A DNA stretch of 64,000 nucleotides from Nigrospora sphaerica (GCA_018287875.1 JAGVVL010000029.1:558001-622000), one strand, 5' to 3'. Positions 19,506-30,000 are shown, counted from the first letter of the stretch. Translations and numbers: made by a program. Notes: generated by a model from the letters alone, not told the origin.

Positions 19506-21705
19506 ATGATAAATAGGCGCCGACGTTTTTTACGGTATAGCCTTCTAATTACTTTGGGATGTATCCTAAGTTACGCTTGGGTCATGACAGAAATCGGATT
19601 GCGCTTAACACTTCAATTAGTCCTCATGACTCAAAGAGGGACATGGAAGATAAAAGGAGTGAAAGGATATTTAGCTGGCCCGATTCGTATTCAACACTTC
19701 ACTTATCATGAGGTAAGCACCCATCTTACCGTAAATAATTTAGCGCTTACATTCAGAAAAAGCGCTTTATTGCAAAAAAGCTACAGATCCAGTATATAAA
19801 GATTGACACCCTGGAACTGATTAGTCATGCCTCAGAATCAAATTTCTCGTCTCTTCCTAACTTTCCAAGCATTAAAATTGAAAAAGGGTCTATAACTCAA
19901 GCCATCTTAAAAAACAAGGCGTATCAACTTAATGTAACAGGTGAGCTAGGTGAAAAAGGTTTGTTAAGCTGGTGCTTAACCGGAAAAGAAGTCAAAGGTC
20001 ACGGAGAAATCAGCATCCCACAGGATTCAAATACTTTGATTTGTATCTTGCTTAAGGAGATACACACCTCTTCTCGTCATGTGTGGCCTAAGATGCTGCA
20101 GCTTAGGCTAGATCAAGAGGGGAGACAATGGTTATTTACAGTAGATAAGATAGAAAATTCAGCGCCGCTTCGCTATATGGAAGTCAAGATAAGCCAAATA
20201 TATCCTTCTATGTGGTCAAAAAACCCAAAGAACGCTTAAATGTGCAAGCAAAGATAGAGCGGCTTTCGATATTAGAACACTTACCTTTGCCTGGTTTTGA
20301 GCAAATAGACTGTGAAGGTGCTGGTTCTATAGAAATTAAAGGAGAGTGGCAAGGAGGGTTTGATAAGTTAGCTGCTTATATTAATTGTCCTGTGCAGGAG
20401 AAGCGAGATCAACCGCTTCTCAAAGCTTCTACTCTACATGCAGACTTATCTCTATATTGGCATCAACCGAGATTTAGTGGTGGTAATGCGTTTGAAGCTT
20501 TTAGTATGCAAGTCGCATTTCGTGAACATCAAATAAAATGGGCAAGTTCTTTAAAAGGATTGAAAGCGACAGGTGGAGAGTGGAAACTACGTGGAAAGAG
20601 TCGGTGGATATGGTCTAATAGGACGGTACAAAAAACAAAAAATGTGCTAGGGATGAATGGCGTGTTTAGTCTTACTGGCTCTCCAATACAGCTTTTTCAA
20701 AAGACGCGCTATCCACTGACGCTGGCCTTAAATACAGAAATTAAAGTCCGTGATCGGCATATTACGATTGGAGGCGATCTGTGTATACCCAAAGCGCGTT
20801 TGCAATTAACGGTTCCTAAAATTAGCGTAGCGCCGGATGCCGATATTTCTTTTGCAGGGGATCAAAATCGTATTAAAGCGCCTCAATGGTTTTTAGATCT
20901 ACAACTTAAACTTAAGTTGGGCCAAGCGGTTTATTTGTATTATTCAGGTTTAAGCACACGATTAACCGGATCCGTTACGCTAGAGAAAAAGCATCAAGCG
21001 CCTTTAGTTACTAAAGGGGAAATTAGAATGGTAGAAGGTCTCTATTATTATTTTGGGCAATTGTTGTATATCGATCGCAATTCCCGATTAATTTTCTTAG
21101 GGTCTTTATTTAATCCTAGTCTTGATATCAAGGCAAAAAGAGTCATTTCAATTAAGCCGACCAATACGAAATTAAATCCTCATCTTAAACCTATTACGAC
21201 GGTTACACCTTATGCCATCAGTACAATGGCGTTACCTGTTCCTGTCACTTTTGGTTTGCATTTGAAAGGGAAACTAGAAGATCCTACGATGCATTTATTT
21301 TCAGATCCATGTGATTGGATAACCACCCCTGAAGATCATTTAAGTTACCTAGTAACGGGGCAGCCTTTAAGTGCGCTCAATCAATCTAGCATGGCTTTAC
21401 TGATGAATATGGCCTCAGAGCTTAGCAAAGGTTATCGATCGTATCATGATGCTTATTCTTACTTTCATAAACAGTTGGGGCTGAATGTTGGAGTAGAGCC
21501 AGAAACGATTTCTAATAATACCCATCTTTTTATCAGTAAACGGCTACTATCAACCACAAAAGTTGTCATGCAAGGTGGATTGATGAAAGCAGGTTTATGT
21601 GCCTCTCTTCGTTATCAATTAGGAAAAAACTTGCTGACTGGTGTTACCACAGATGTGCTAAGTGGACGAACAGGGGTTGAGATGCTCTACCAAGTAGCAT
21701 GGTAA
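19506..21705 (+). CDS. tamB: TamB-like translocation/assembly protein, short, two frame breaks
   Basis: AsmA-like inner-membrane-anchored protein that works with TamA or BamA and in phospholipid transport. The N-terminal helix (about residues 9-35) is followed by 'GTWKIKGVKGYLAGPIRIQHF', typical of TamB. The C-terminal DUF490 domain is clear ('SRLIFLGSLFNPSLDIKA', 'VTFGLHLKGKLEDPTMHLFSDP', 'LSYLVTGQPL', 'GLNVGVEPET', 'TGVTTDVLSGRTGVEMLY'). Reconstructed length about 733 residues, against about 1260 in E. coli. Breaks: six A at 19773-19778 (seven expected), and near 20180-20205, where one missing base, perhaps in a two-A run, joins the frames. No tamA is adjacent. Confidence 0.83.
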
Positions 21706-21767
21706 GATCACGTGTTATGGGTTTTGTTTTATGCTTCTGAAGTAACGCCTAAATGTATCAATATTTT

Positions 21768-22145
21768 TTAATCGATAATAATATAGGCATGTAGACGCTT
21801 AAATGATTTCGGGCTGACACCAGGCACCTCCATTATTTGTTCTATAGATTCAAAACGTTGATTGGGCAACCTGTCTCGATATTGTATAATCGCTTGCGCT
21901 CGTTTTTCTCCAATGGTTGGTAGTTTTTGAAGTTCTGTTAGTGTGGCTGTATTAAGATTGATGACGCCATTGATTTCAGCAGGGCGAAGCTCTATTGCAT
22001 GTGAGGAAATGGGAGGCGATGGTCTGCTAGCATGAGTCATTGCCTCTCGAGGATAGGTATTTTGAGTGGTTAAAGGATCCGCAACATTTTGTGATAAAAA
22101 GGGCAGAAAAATGAAAAAAGGAAATAAAAGGATTGGCTTTTTCAT
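21768..22145 (-). CDS. ComEA-like helix-hairpin-helix protein with signal peptide
   Basis: About 125 residues. N-terminal signal peptide (MKKPILLFPFFIFLPF...), a Pro/Ser-rich linker, and a C-terminal HhH domain with 'VINLNTATLTELQKLPTIG', 'RAQAIIQYRD' and 'SIEQIMEVPGVSPKSFKRL'. ComEA proteins bind DNA in the periplasm during natural transformation; small stand-alone versions are widespread in Gammaproteobacteria, often with unknown roles. An upstream ATG at 22175 is in frame, but the one at 22145 starts the signal peptide. Confidence 0.82.
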   Translation of the reverse strand: MKKPILLFPFFIFLPFLSQNVADPLTTQNTYPREAMTHASRPSPPISSHAIELRPAEINGVINLNTATLTELQKLPTIGEKRAQAIIQYRDRLPNQRFESIEQIMEVPGVSPKSFKRLHAYIIID

Positions 22146-22255
22146 ATAAGATCGATTATGCTTGGTAGGATTCATCGGGTGTTTTAGGATAATATAATAG
22201 TTTGACCAAGACGATTAAATGTGTCAACTTAAGCAAATATTATTCTACCCTTACA

Positions 22256-22329
22256 GGCTATGTGGCTCAGTCGGTTAGAGCGCGGCACTCATAATGCTGA
22301 GGTCGGTGGTTCGAGTCCACCCATAGCCA
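22256..22329 (+). tRNA. tRNA-Met (CAT), elongator type
   Basis: Full cloverleaf of 74 bases: acceptor GGCTATG/CATAGCC, discriminator A, anticodon loop CTCATAA with CAT, and T-arm GGTTCGAGTCC. The acceptor arm resembles elongator tRNA-Met more than tRNA-Ile2, though both carry CAT. CCA is not encoded (the sequence continues TTCT). Confidence 0.9.
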
Positions 22330-22467
22330 TTCTTTAATACGCACCTTCTAACTTATCCTTTCTGTTTGTTGATTCCTAAATTATCAGGTAGACTAAAAAA
22401 CGTTTAGTATAGTCTTTACTGTGCTATAAAAATGGATATTGGCAATTACGTTAAGAAGGAATCTAGT

Positions 22468-25035
22468 ATGCACCCTACTACAGTTACACTTACTGTCGCT
22501 CAAAAAGAATGGTTTGAGCCTTTACTTCAAATTAGCCGAGAAGCGGAGGGCTTGTATAAGGAATTTGAGAAAAATGCAACGCTTTTTGATGCAAGCTTAA
22601 AAGGGAATCTCCAACAGGATATTAACTTATTGGCTCATGGTTTTTCTATGATTCAGTCACTTCAAACACCCCTAAAGAAATGGCTAGAAATGCATAAAAT
22701 GGTTACTAGCGTTACTGTAAAGGACATTGCAAAAACAGAGCGGTTTAATTCTCAAAGCAATGCTGAGTGGTGTGAAGTATCGTTAGATACCCACGAAAGG
22801 CTACATCATCTTTTTCAACCTGGCGTATTGCAGGCATCCCTAATCGATAGCTATCAGAAGCATATTTTAAAAGATTTATATGATATTCAAAGAAGAGCGC
22901 GTTTAGATTGGAACTATAGCATTGACGCTTTGCATCGTTATCAAAAAGACCGACAACCGGAGGATAACTTAGTTGCTTTTGAGTGTGGATTATCAGAAAC
23001 ACACAGTCTCTTAGAAAAGTTAATTAGCAAAGTAAAGGTTTATCTTCCTATTTTTTATGTAGATGCTTGGCAAGTGAAAGTGAAAGACTCTCTTGACGCT
23101 TTCTATCAAAAAATTCAGTATGCAAGCGAATATGTTGTGCAACATACCATTAACCAAGAGGGGTAGCACCTGAGCAATGTATTGATTTTTTTGCGAAGGC
23201 AAAAAAGAGTATATTGAAAAGCCATTGGTTGAACAATGTACGATTTTAGCAAATGTATGGAGCAATGTACTCACTAACCAATTAGTTGTTCCTATGGGTT
23301 TAAATCCTCATCTAGTGCACCCCGCTTCTTTTAAAGATCATCAGTTTCCTTTGAGCTATGCCATTCAACTAGAGAAAAAATAAAGGCGTATGATCTGCTT
23401 GGACATACCTTGGTAGCAAAGTTTGAAAAGCACTTTTTGGAGTCACTATTACCAATTAATCACAAAATAACTGTGCTGAGAGAATATTTTTTGAAAGTCA
23501 TCTATCAGTATAATTGTGCTGCCCAAACGGCCATTTTATCGACAGTATTTGGAGAGGTAGAATCTTATCAAATCGATAAAATTCTTTTCACAGCCGCATT
23601 GCATGATTTTAAAGAAAGTTTAGATCACACCCAATTAAAGCAGGACTTGGGTAATATGATGCCTAAATACAAGCAGCATATTTTAAAAGTGTCTCCTAGG
23701 GCCAAACTATTATTACAGCAGTCATTGCTAATTCGAAAGAGTATTTCTGAAAAGTATTATATGACGTTTTGGATGTTTGATGAGTTTTTTAAAAATATTA
23801 GCCAAGAGAAAAATATTTTACATCAGATGCTGCTAGTATCGCATAGAATGTCTGGAGAGTTAGGCCAGTCAGCGAGCAAATTACGTAGTCCCATTGTTCA
23901 GTTTGTTGAAGCATTCCCAGAGTTATATCAACAAAATTCTGACAATACGGTAGATTACTATCTCAATGTACAGCCACACACTTTCAATGAAATGGACCTG
24001 TTTTTTAGTGGTGCAGAAAACGAGATCGAAAAACTTTTTAAAAAATATGAAGAAGAATTAAGTCCTTTTTACACACCGTTATATCAAATTAGTGTTGAGT
24101 TAATTGTCCAATGGGTAAATTTAGCAAAGGCAAATCACTTTATTTTATCTCGGGCAATTGGATTAATTCAATATCAAAGCGATCCTCAAAATCAGCAGCA
24201 ATTTCAAATAAAAGTGATGGGAATGCAAGGCGATGAAAATAAATTATTAACAGGATTGCAGCGCATCACCTCTCAGTTAAATGAGTATAGTAAAAGTCAG
24301 TTATTTGATACGAATCATGTGTCCCTATATGCTGATCATCTAAAATTACCTCATTTAGTCCAGCTGAAGGAGTCAGCGATTGCAAGTTATAAACATGCCT
24401 TTAAGTTCTATCCTCAATTCTCGACGCTATTGCCTGAAGCGCAAACCAAGCACATAGATCAGCTCCTTAAAGGATTGGATAATTTCAAAGAAAATATAAT
24501 ACCCTCTTCCCCTTCTCATTTTTCGCCTTACTTGGGGGATTTTTGTGGTCAGTTTTCAGACAGCGTTTTGCTTTCTGTTCGGGAAATAGAAGAGCCTTTA
24601 TTGCATAACAATGGGGTATCTGAACAATCGAAAAGATTATGCTATCAAATATTAAAAATTTGGAACGCTATTATCACTAACATTGATCAATCTTTAAAGA
24701 GAGTAGGGAACATAATAGTTGAACAAAATACGCAAATGTATGTTGAAAGCCTGCGCAGTGAAACTTGTGTCAACAATCCTCTGAAGGGTTGCGGAAGGAA
24801 TAGTAAAGAAATTTTTGACGAAATAATGGATGAGGAGATTCAAGTCTTGATTACAGAGGTAAAAGAATCAGCCGCTATCCTAAAGGCAGAGGGTGCAACA
24901 CAACGTGATAAAATGCGAATAAACTCCATGCAAAACTATAGCAAACTTTTGCAGGCATGGGGTAGGCAAGGTCTTGTATCACCTCCTTCAGCACCGATGG
25001 AGCAATATCCCTCTTCTACTAGGCTCGCTCGATAG
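22468..25035 (+). CDS. Large orphan protein (about 856 residues), helical; three frame breaks
   Basis: No family recognised. Start ATG 22468 is preceded by AAGGAA with 7-base spacing; an upstream ATG (22432) has no such site. Breaks at four G (23160-23163), six A (23201-23206) and six A (23375-23380). One extra base at each joins residues from MHPTTVTLTVAQ to the C-terminus '..YPSSTRLAR' without a stop. The protein is soluble and mostly helical, with no signal peptide or membrane segment and few cysteines. Flanked by tRNA-Met and, convergently (17-base overlap), epmA. A lineage-specific secreted substrate is possible; nothing in the sequence proves it. Confidence 0.68.
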
Positions 25036-26011
25036 AAAAACTAAGGGTAGCAGATAAATTATCTAGGTTCTGAGCGAGTGCGATTAATCTGTCTACCCCT
25101 AGTGCAATGCCTGAACAATCTGGCAATCCGTAACGCAGTGCTTCTAGTAAATATGGATCGATAGACACTAAAGGCATTGCTTCTTTCTTTCGAATCGTCA
25201 AATCTTGAAGAAAACGTTTTTCTTGTTCTTTAGGATCTTGTAACTCATAAAAGCCGTTTGCTAACTCTACCCCGTTATAATAGACTTCAAATCTCTCAGC
25301 AACGGGGGAGGGATGCGTTTTGATTTTCGCTAATGCCGCTTGCGAAATAGGAAAATCATAGATAAAAAGGAGTTGGTCTTGCTGCATTTGCGTATGCAAG
25401 TAATGGTCTAGCAATATCTGCAATCCCGTATCCGAGGCGTTTATCCAATCTAAAGGCTCTAGCTGAATGTTTTGAGCAATAAGAATTTTTTTAATTTGTT
25501 CTACATGTGCCTGATGAGGGTCTAGATTAAAAGCCATTTTAAAAAGTTGCGCATAACTGAGTCGCTTAGCTTTTTGACAACCTAACACTTCTTGTAGTAA
25601 TTGCTCGGTTTCATCCATGAGGTCTTTTAATTGAAAACCGAGGCGATACCACTCAAGCATAGTAAATTCAGGGTTATGCCATCGACCTTTTTCTCCTTGG
25701 TCTCGAAAAGCATGTGTTATTTGATAAATAGGGCCGCTCCCAGCCGCTAATAAGCGCTTCATAAAAAATTCAGGAGAGGTTTGTAAATAAAGTGTCTCTG
25801 AGGTTTCAAAGGAAGGATGGTAGTGCGTTTTAAAACTATGTAACGCTGGATCGGTTACAGTATGGTGCGCTAGTAAGGGCGTATCCACTTCTAAGATGTT
25901 TCTTTTTTCGAAAAATTTTCGAATGGTTTGGATGATAGTTGCACGCTGACGTAGCGATTCAATACTGGCACTCGGTTGCCACGTATGCGTTATGCATGGT
26001 TGGTTAGACAA
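25019..26011 (-). CDS. epmA: EpmA, elongation factor P (R)-beta-lysine ligase
   Basis: LysRS-like enzyme (PoxA/GenX/YjeA) that attaches beta-lysine to a lysine of EF-P. 330 residues, the normal length, without the anticodon-binding domain of true LysRS. Class II motif 2 'RDQGEKGRWHNPEFTMLEWYR' region and motif 3 'GIALGVDRLIAL' are present, with 'ELANGFYEL' for ATP/substrate binding. Its start overlaps the adk stop by 22 bases. The partner epmB and efp are outside the window. Confidence 0.94.
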   Translation of the reverse strand: MSNQPCITHTWQPSASIESLRQRATIIQTIRKFFEKRNILEVDTPLLAHHTVTDPALHSFKTHYHPSFETSETLYLQTSPEFFMKRLLAAGSGPIYQITHAFRDQGEKGRWHNPEFTMLEWYRLGFQLKDLMDETEQLLQEVLGCQKAKRLSYAQLFKMAFNLDPHQAHVEQIKKILIAQNIQLEPLDWINASDTGLQILLDHYLHTQMQQDQLLFIYDFPISQAALAKIKTHPSPVAERFEVYYNGVELANGFYELQDPKEQEKRFLQDLTIRKKEAMPLVSIDPYLLEALRYGLPDCSGIALGVDRLIALAQNLDNLSATLSFSIERA

Positions 26012-26649
26012 GCTGAGACCTCTTTGCGTATGTCAAGGATAGAGCGATCAGTCGCAATAGAATAATAAGCAGGTGCCTTCGCTTTATCCTGCTTTTCCCA
26101 TTGTTGATAATAGTGGCTTACTGGTTGGGTATGCTGATAATAAACACGTAACCTTTCTTTAATGGTGGCTTCGTTATCATCCGTGCGCTGTATCAATGGC
26201 TCGCCGGTTAGGTCATCATATCCTGCTTTTTTAGGAGGTGAGTGCTGAATGTGATAGATACGGCCTGATTTAGGATGAATACGCCTTCCACTAAATCTTT
26301 CAATAATAATGTGATTTGGTACCACCAACTCTATTACGACATCTATGGCAGTTAGCATATTTAATTGCTTCATTTGAGGCAATGTACGAGGAAAGCCATC
26401 TAAAATAAATCCTGCCTGACAATCAGGTTGGGCAATACGCGCTTTAATCAACTCGATCATTGCTTCATCGGGGATAAGTTGACCTTGGGCAATTTGTTGA
26501 GATAATTTTTTACCTAGCTCTGAGGCTTCCGCAATAAGGTCGCGTATCATATCCCCAGTAGATAGATGGGGTAGGTGATATTGCTCGCTGATCCAATGAG
26601 CTTGTGTTCCCTTACCAGATCCGGGAGGTCCAATTAAAATTAGGCGCAT
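25990..26649 (-). CDS. adk: Adenylate kinase
   Basis: Interconverts ATP + AMP and 2 ADP. 219 residues, intact long form. P-loop 'GPPGSGKGTQA' (residues 7-17), 'HLSTGDMIRDLI', 'GFILDGFPRT', and the LID segment beginning 'GRRIHPKSGRIYH', without the four zinc cysteines. 'QRTDDNEATIKERL' is the usual sequence after the LID. It lies upstream of epmA on the same strand, and its start faces the rplM promoter region. Confidence 0.96.
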   Translation of the reverse strand: MRLILIGPPGSGKGTQAHWISEQYHLPHLSTGDMIRDLIAEASELGKKLSQQIAQGQLIPDEAMIELIKARIAQPDCQAGFILDGFPRTLPQMKQLNMLTAIDVVIELVVPNHIIIERFSGRRIHPKSGRIYHIQHSPPKKAGYDDLTGEPLIQRTDDNEATIKERLRVYYQHTQPVSHYYQQWEKQDKAKAPAYYSIATDRSILDIRKEVSACLTNHA

Positions 26650-26797
26650 AATGAAAAAATAGGAGTTTAATATTAGTCTAAGTCGTTACGTAAATATACA
26701 TAACAATTTTGCAGTATATCATAAACTAGCACGTCATTTGATCACTATAGGCAGTAAAACCGGCAACCGATTAGGATTGCAGATACTAAACTCAAGC

Positions 26798-26815
26798 GCA
26801 TATCGTAGTATATGC
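26798..26815 (+). promoter_or_regulatory. Hairpin in the rplM leader region
   Basis: Inverted repeat GCATAT/ATATGC with a six-base loop, followed by TTTTCTAT, about 100 bases before rplM. It may be a weak terminator or leader attenuator for the rplM-rpsI operon. The rest of the 263-base gap between adk and rplM is AT-rich and should hold divergent promoters, which I cannot place with confidence. Confidence 0.35.
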
Positions 26816-26912
26816 TTTTCTATAAATATACGATAAGAATTGCAAAATTTAACAGGATTCGTTAGACTACTTTTCTTATTCTAATTATTGTTTAATTAAG
26901 TGAATGCATTCA

Positions 26913-27343
26913 ATGAAAACAATTATCGCAAAACCTGAGCAAGTTGAAGCTGCTTGGTGTGTAGTGGACGTGTCTGGTAAAACTTTGGGGCGAATCGCTT
27001 CTCAAATCGCTAGCCACTTAAGAGGCAAAAATAGCACCTATTTTAGTCCGCATATGTTAACCGGACCCAAAGTGATAGCAATTAATGCTGACAAAATTCA
27101 TGTCACTGGAAAAAAAGACAAAATAAATTTTACCATCACTATACCGGTCATCCTGGTGGGTTGAAATCCGAATCATTTGAAAAGCTTTTCGCCCGTTTCC
27201 CAGAGCGGATTTTAGAAAAGGCAGTGAAAGGCATGTTACCTAAAAATGCATTAGGACGTGAAGCATTTAAACGCTTTCGTGTGTATGCAGGTGCAACACA
27301 TCCCCATCATCCTCAAAATCCTAAAATTTTAGAACTTCATTAA
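26913..27343 (+). CDS. rplM: 50S ribosomal protein L13, one frame break
   Basis: Reconstructed length 143 residues (E. coli 142). Starts at ATG 26913 ([15 protein letters not shown]), matching the family start; an ATG nine bases upstream is less likely. The frame breaks in a run of four T at 27128-27131; a fifth T gives '..[16 protein letters not shown]..', the conserved L13 sequence. C-terminal '[19 protein letters not shown]' is intact. rpsI starts 6 bases downstream. Confidence 0.93.
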
Positions 27344-27349
27344 ATCATT

Positions 27350-27826
27350 ATGTCTATTGCAGAATCATTTCACGGTTCAGGTGGTCGAAAAAGAGCAAGC
27401 GCTCGCGTGTTTCTTACGCCTGTTAAAACTGGAACCGGCAAAATTACGGTTAATAAAAAAGAAGTATCTGACTATTTCAATGAAATAGCTGCAGTAGATG
27501 CAGTTATTCGACCTTTGCATATAGCAGGCGCCCAAGGGGTTCTCGGACAGTACAATATTCAAGTTACTGTTAAGGGTGGAGGTAAAAGCGGTCAACGAGA
27601 TGCGGCTTGTTTAGGATTAGCGAAAGCCCTAATTAGTCTAGAGTCCAAAAACGCCACCGCTCTTGATGCGTCAGAGCCACAAATAGAAGAAAATAGTTTG
27701 CCTAACCTATCATGGCGTGTTCAATTAAGAAAAGCGGGTCTATTAACTAGAGATAGCCGCAAGGTTGAACGTAAAAAATATGGTCAACACAAAGCCCGTA
27801 AACGAGCTCCATTGGTAAAACGTTAA
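27350..27826 (+). CDS. rpsI: 30S ribosomal protein S9 with internal insertion
   Basis: 158 residues against about 130 in E. coli. The core is conserved: 'GRKRASARVFL', 'VTVKGGGKSGQRDAACLG', 'LRKAGLLTRDSRKVERKK' and the basic C-terminus ending KR, which reaches the P-site tRNA. About 21 extra residues lie between the helix 'LAKALISLE' and 'VQLRKAGLL' (acidic/Asn-rich, roughly residues 101-122). There is no frame break, so the insertion is part of the open frame. Confidence 0.95.
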   Translation: MSIAESFHGSGGRKRASARVFLTPVKTGTGKITVNKKEVSDYFNEIAAVDAVIRPLHIAGAQGVLGQYNIQVTVKGGGKSGQRDAACLGLAKALISLESKNATALDASEPQIEENSLPNLSWRVQLRKAGLLTRDSRKVERKKYGQHKARKRAPLVKR

Positions 27827-27845
27827 TGGCTTAAAGGGTATTGTT

Positions 27846-27916
27846 TGGGGGATCGTCTAGCGGCAGGACCACGGACTCTGACTCCGTTAACCTAGGTTCG
27901 AATCCTAGTCCCCCAG
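27846..27916 (+). tRNA. tRNA-Gln (CTG)
   Basis: 71-base cloverleaf: acceptor TGGGGGA/TCCCCCA with discriminator G, anticodon stem ACGGA/TCCGT around loop CTCTGAC (anticodon CTG), T-arm CTAGGTTCGAATCCTAG. The T1-A72 pair and G73 are typical of tRNA-Gln. No encoded CCA (GTTTT follows). It sits where petABC is found in many relatives, between rpsI and sspA. Confidence 0.88.
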
Positions 27917-27949
27917 TTTTTTATTTATCAAAATTTTTTAAAAAATAAG

Positions 27950-28587
27950 ATGGCCCATATTGATCATAAATCTCCAACTATGACCCTGTACACACGGAAA
28001 AATGATCCTATTGTACACTGGATAGCAATGGTGCTGGCGGAAAAAACGATTATACCTAACATTGTCTTTGTAGATCCTGAAAATCCACCAGCTGAATTAA
28101 AACGAATCAACCCTTTAGGTGTTTTTCCTTTTTGGTAGATCAAGAGCGCTTAATGTTGTATACGCCTTACGTGATGGTTGAATATATAGATGATCGATTC
28201 CCTCATCCTCCATTGCTTCCTGTATCTCCAATTACTCGGGCTAAATACCAACAAACTGCCTACCAAATTGCTGAATACTGGTATGCGCTACTTAATCAAA
28301 TAGAAGCGGGTGATCAGGCAAAGCAGGCTCAAGACTCCTTGCAAGAGGGGCTTGCGACACTTGCTCCCTTATTTGATATTCAATCCTACTTTTTAAGTGA
28401 TGAAATCACTTTGGTAGATTGCTGTATTGCGCCTCTTTTATACCGTTTACAAATACTAGGTATAGATCTTGTCCAGAGTATGCCTGCTCTGCTGAGTTAC
28501 CAAAAACGCTTATTTGAACGACAAACTTTTCAGGATAGTTTGAAACAATTAGAAATGTCTCCGGATACCGATGATGTTGACTTCTAA
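27950..28587 (+). CDS. sspA: SspA, stringent starvation protein A, one frame break
   Basis: GST-fold protein that binds RNA polymerase. Reconstructed length 212 residues, the same as E. coli SspA. 'MTLYTRKNDPIVHWIAMVLAEK', 'NPLGVFPF', 'MVEYIDDRFPHPPLLPV' and 'SYFLSDEITLVDCCIAPLLYRL' match. The frame breaks in a run of five T (28129-28133); six T give '..VFPFLVDQERL..'. sspB starts 17 bases before its end. Confidence 0.9.
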
Positions 28588-28966
28588 AAGACCTTATCTT
28601 TTTAAAGCTTGGTACGATTGGATAGTGGATAATGATTTAAGACCGCACATTATAGTCAACGCTAGCTATCCTAAAGTAATCGTACCAAAAGAATATGTAA
28701 AAAATGGTAGAATCGTTCTAGATATCTCACCGCCTCATGTGCGTGATTTTCATCTAGATATTAAGCAGCAAGTCATTACTTTTAAAGCTGATTTTGAGTA
28801 TCCATTGGGCGTGCAATCTATTTTTCTTCCAACCTATGCTATTCTTGCTATCTATGCAGAGGAAAATAAAGAAGGCATATTTTTTGCGGAAGAAGAGTCC
28901 TCGCCCGAATTAGAAAAAGACGCGCCCTCTGATTCTATCAGTCCTCAATTTGTGGTTGTTGAGTAA
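28571..28966 (+). CDS. sspB: SspB, ClpXP adaptor
   Basis: 131 residues. SspB delivers ssrA-tagged proteins to ClpX. The N-terminal domain has 'KRPYLFKAWYDWIVDNDLRPHI' and 'YVKNGRIVLDISPPHVRDF', then a Sm-like region ('VQSIFLPTYAILAIYAEEN'). An acidic linker follows ('FFAEEESSPELEKD'), and the tail ends 'PQFVVVE', the ClpX-binding peptide. Overlaps sspA by 17 bases; in-frame ATGs at 28571 and 28574. Confidence 0.93.
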   Translation: MMLTSKRPYLFKAWYDWIVDNDLRPHIIVNASYPKVIVPKEYVKNGRIVLDISPPHVRDFHLDIKQQVITFKADFEYPLGVQSIFLPTYAILAIYAEENKEGIFFAEEESSPELEKDAPSDSISPQFVVVE

Positions 28967-28971
28967 ACGCT

Positions 28972-29421
28972 TTACGCTTCACTTAATGCGTCTTCTATTA
29001 ACTGTAATCGTTCTTCCGCAAATAATCGACTTAATAAACGCAATCTTTCAAACACCAAGTTGCGTTGTAGCAAAATTCCGGCCTGATCGGTGCTTTCTTG
29101 GCTGATTTTTTCAGCATATAGTAATAATTGAGCAGCGAACCCAGGTTGGGAAGTATCTAATACCTGTAATAATCGCAGAACTTGAGTCATATGCAGATAA
29201 TTCGCTACTTTAATCAAAGTCACTCGTTGTTCTAATTGATTGAAATCTATACCACTAACTTGTTCTAGTGTTTTGCCTAACTCCTGTAACATTATCTTAA
29301 ATAATGTGTTTTGCTCTTTTGTTGTCTCAACACTTTCCATGCAGCATAAGACTTTGTGAATTATAGGGTCAGTATATTGTTTCCAATAGTCATGAGCACT
29401 TTGAATACTAAGATCCGGCAT
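28972..29421 (-). CDS. icmW: IcmW, Dot/Icm secretion adaptor
   Basis: Small acidic cytoplasmic protein that pairs with IcmS and presents effectors to DotL. 149 residues (Legionella 151). Diagnostic segments: 'MPDLS' at the start, 'YWKQYTDPIIHKVLCCMESVE', 'LRLLQVLDTSQPGFAAQLL' and the near-identical 'GILLQRNLVFERLRLLSRLF'. It is divergent from icmV with a 130-base gap that should carry both promoters. In Legionella icmX follows icmW; here the next gene is sspB in convergent orientation. Confidence 0.95.
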   Translation of the reverse strand: MPDLSIQSAHDYWKQYTDPIIHKVLCCMESVETTKEQNTLFKIMLQELGKTLEQVSGIDFNQLEQRVTLIKVANYLHMTQVLRLLQVLDTSQPGFAAQLLLYAEKISQESTDQAGILLQRNLVFERLRLLSRLFAEERLQLIEDALSEA

Positions 29422-29551
29422 ATTAAATAGTGACTGATTAGGTTTAGTACATGATATGTAGTAAAATAGGGCACAATACAGTTGGTAGGATGTAATGGCT
29501 AACTGTTATTATGCGAGGAGTACTATATTTTAGCAATATCTTAATACCGGT

Positions 29552-30000
29552 ATGGAGATAAAAAAGCGCTATCACATTATTTCTACAGGGGCTAGGCATA
29601 TTGCTCAATGGTCTAATTACTCTCAGTTAAAAGGGGTAATACAAATATGTACTCGCCTATTTACAGATCAATGGAAAAATTTTACTTTTTTCCAACGGAT
29701 AGTGCATGTTCTTTTCAAACAGTGATTCAGGAACTACAACTCACTGAAGTAGAACTGATGAAACGCCAACAGCATTTTTTATTTTTAACAAAAATGTGGA
29801 TGATTGTTTTAGGTATTGGGCTGTTATACGGACTGTATTTAGCTTGGTTCCGAATATGGCTGGGCGTCCTTTCTATGGCAGCATTAAGCCTGATGATAAT
29901 CTCACAAATTTTCCAATACCATTTTTGGTCATTTCAAATTAGACAGCGTTGTTGTACGACTTCTTTAAAAGAATGGTGGAACTTTACCATTGGCAAATAA
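29552..30000 (+). CDS. icmV: IcmV, inner-membrane protein, one frame break
   Basis: Reconstructed length 149 residues (Legionella 151). The first 45 codons run from ATG 29552 ('MEIKKRYHIISTGARHIAQW'). They change frame in a run of six T at 29686-29691 (seven expected), then continue with 'LTEVELMKRQQHFLFLTKM', two membrane helices and 'FQYHFWSFQIRQR', a clear IcmV signature. An ATG at 29647 would give a truncated product without the shift. It stands directly before dotA, as in Legionella. Confidence 0.87.

Noticed and set aside
22256..22329. tRNA-Ile2 (CAT modified to lysidine)
   Set aside because: The acceptor stem GGCTATG/CATAGCC resembles elongator tRNA-Met and not the Ile2 acceptor.
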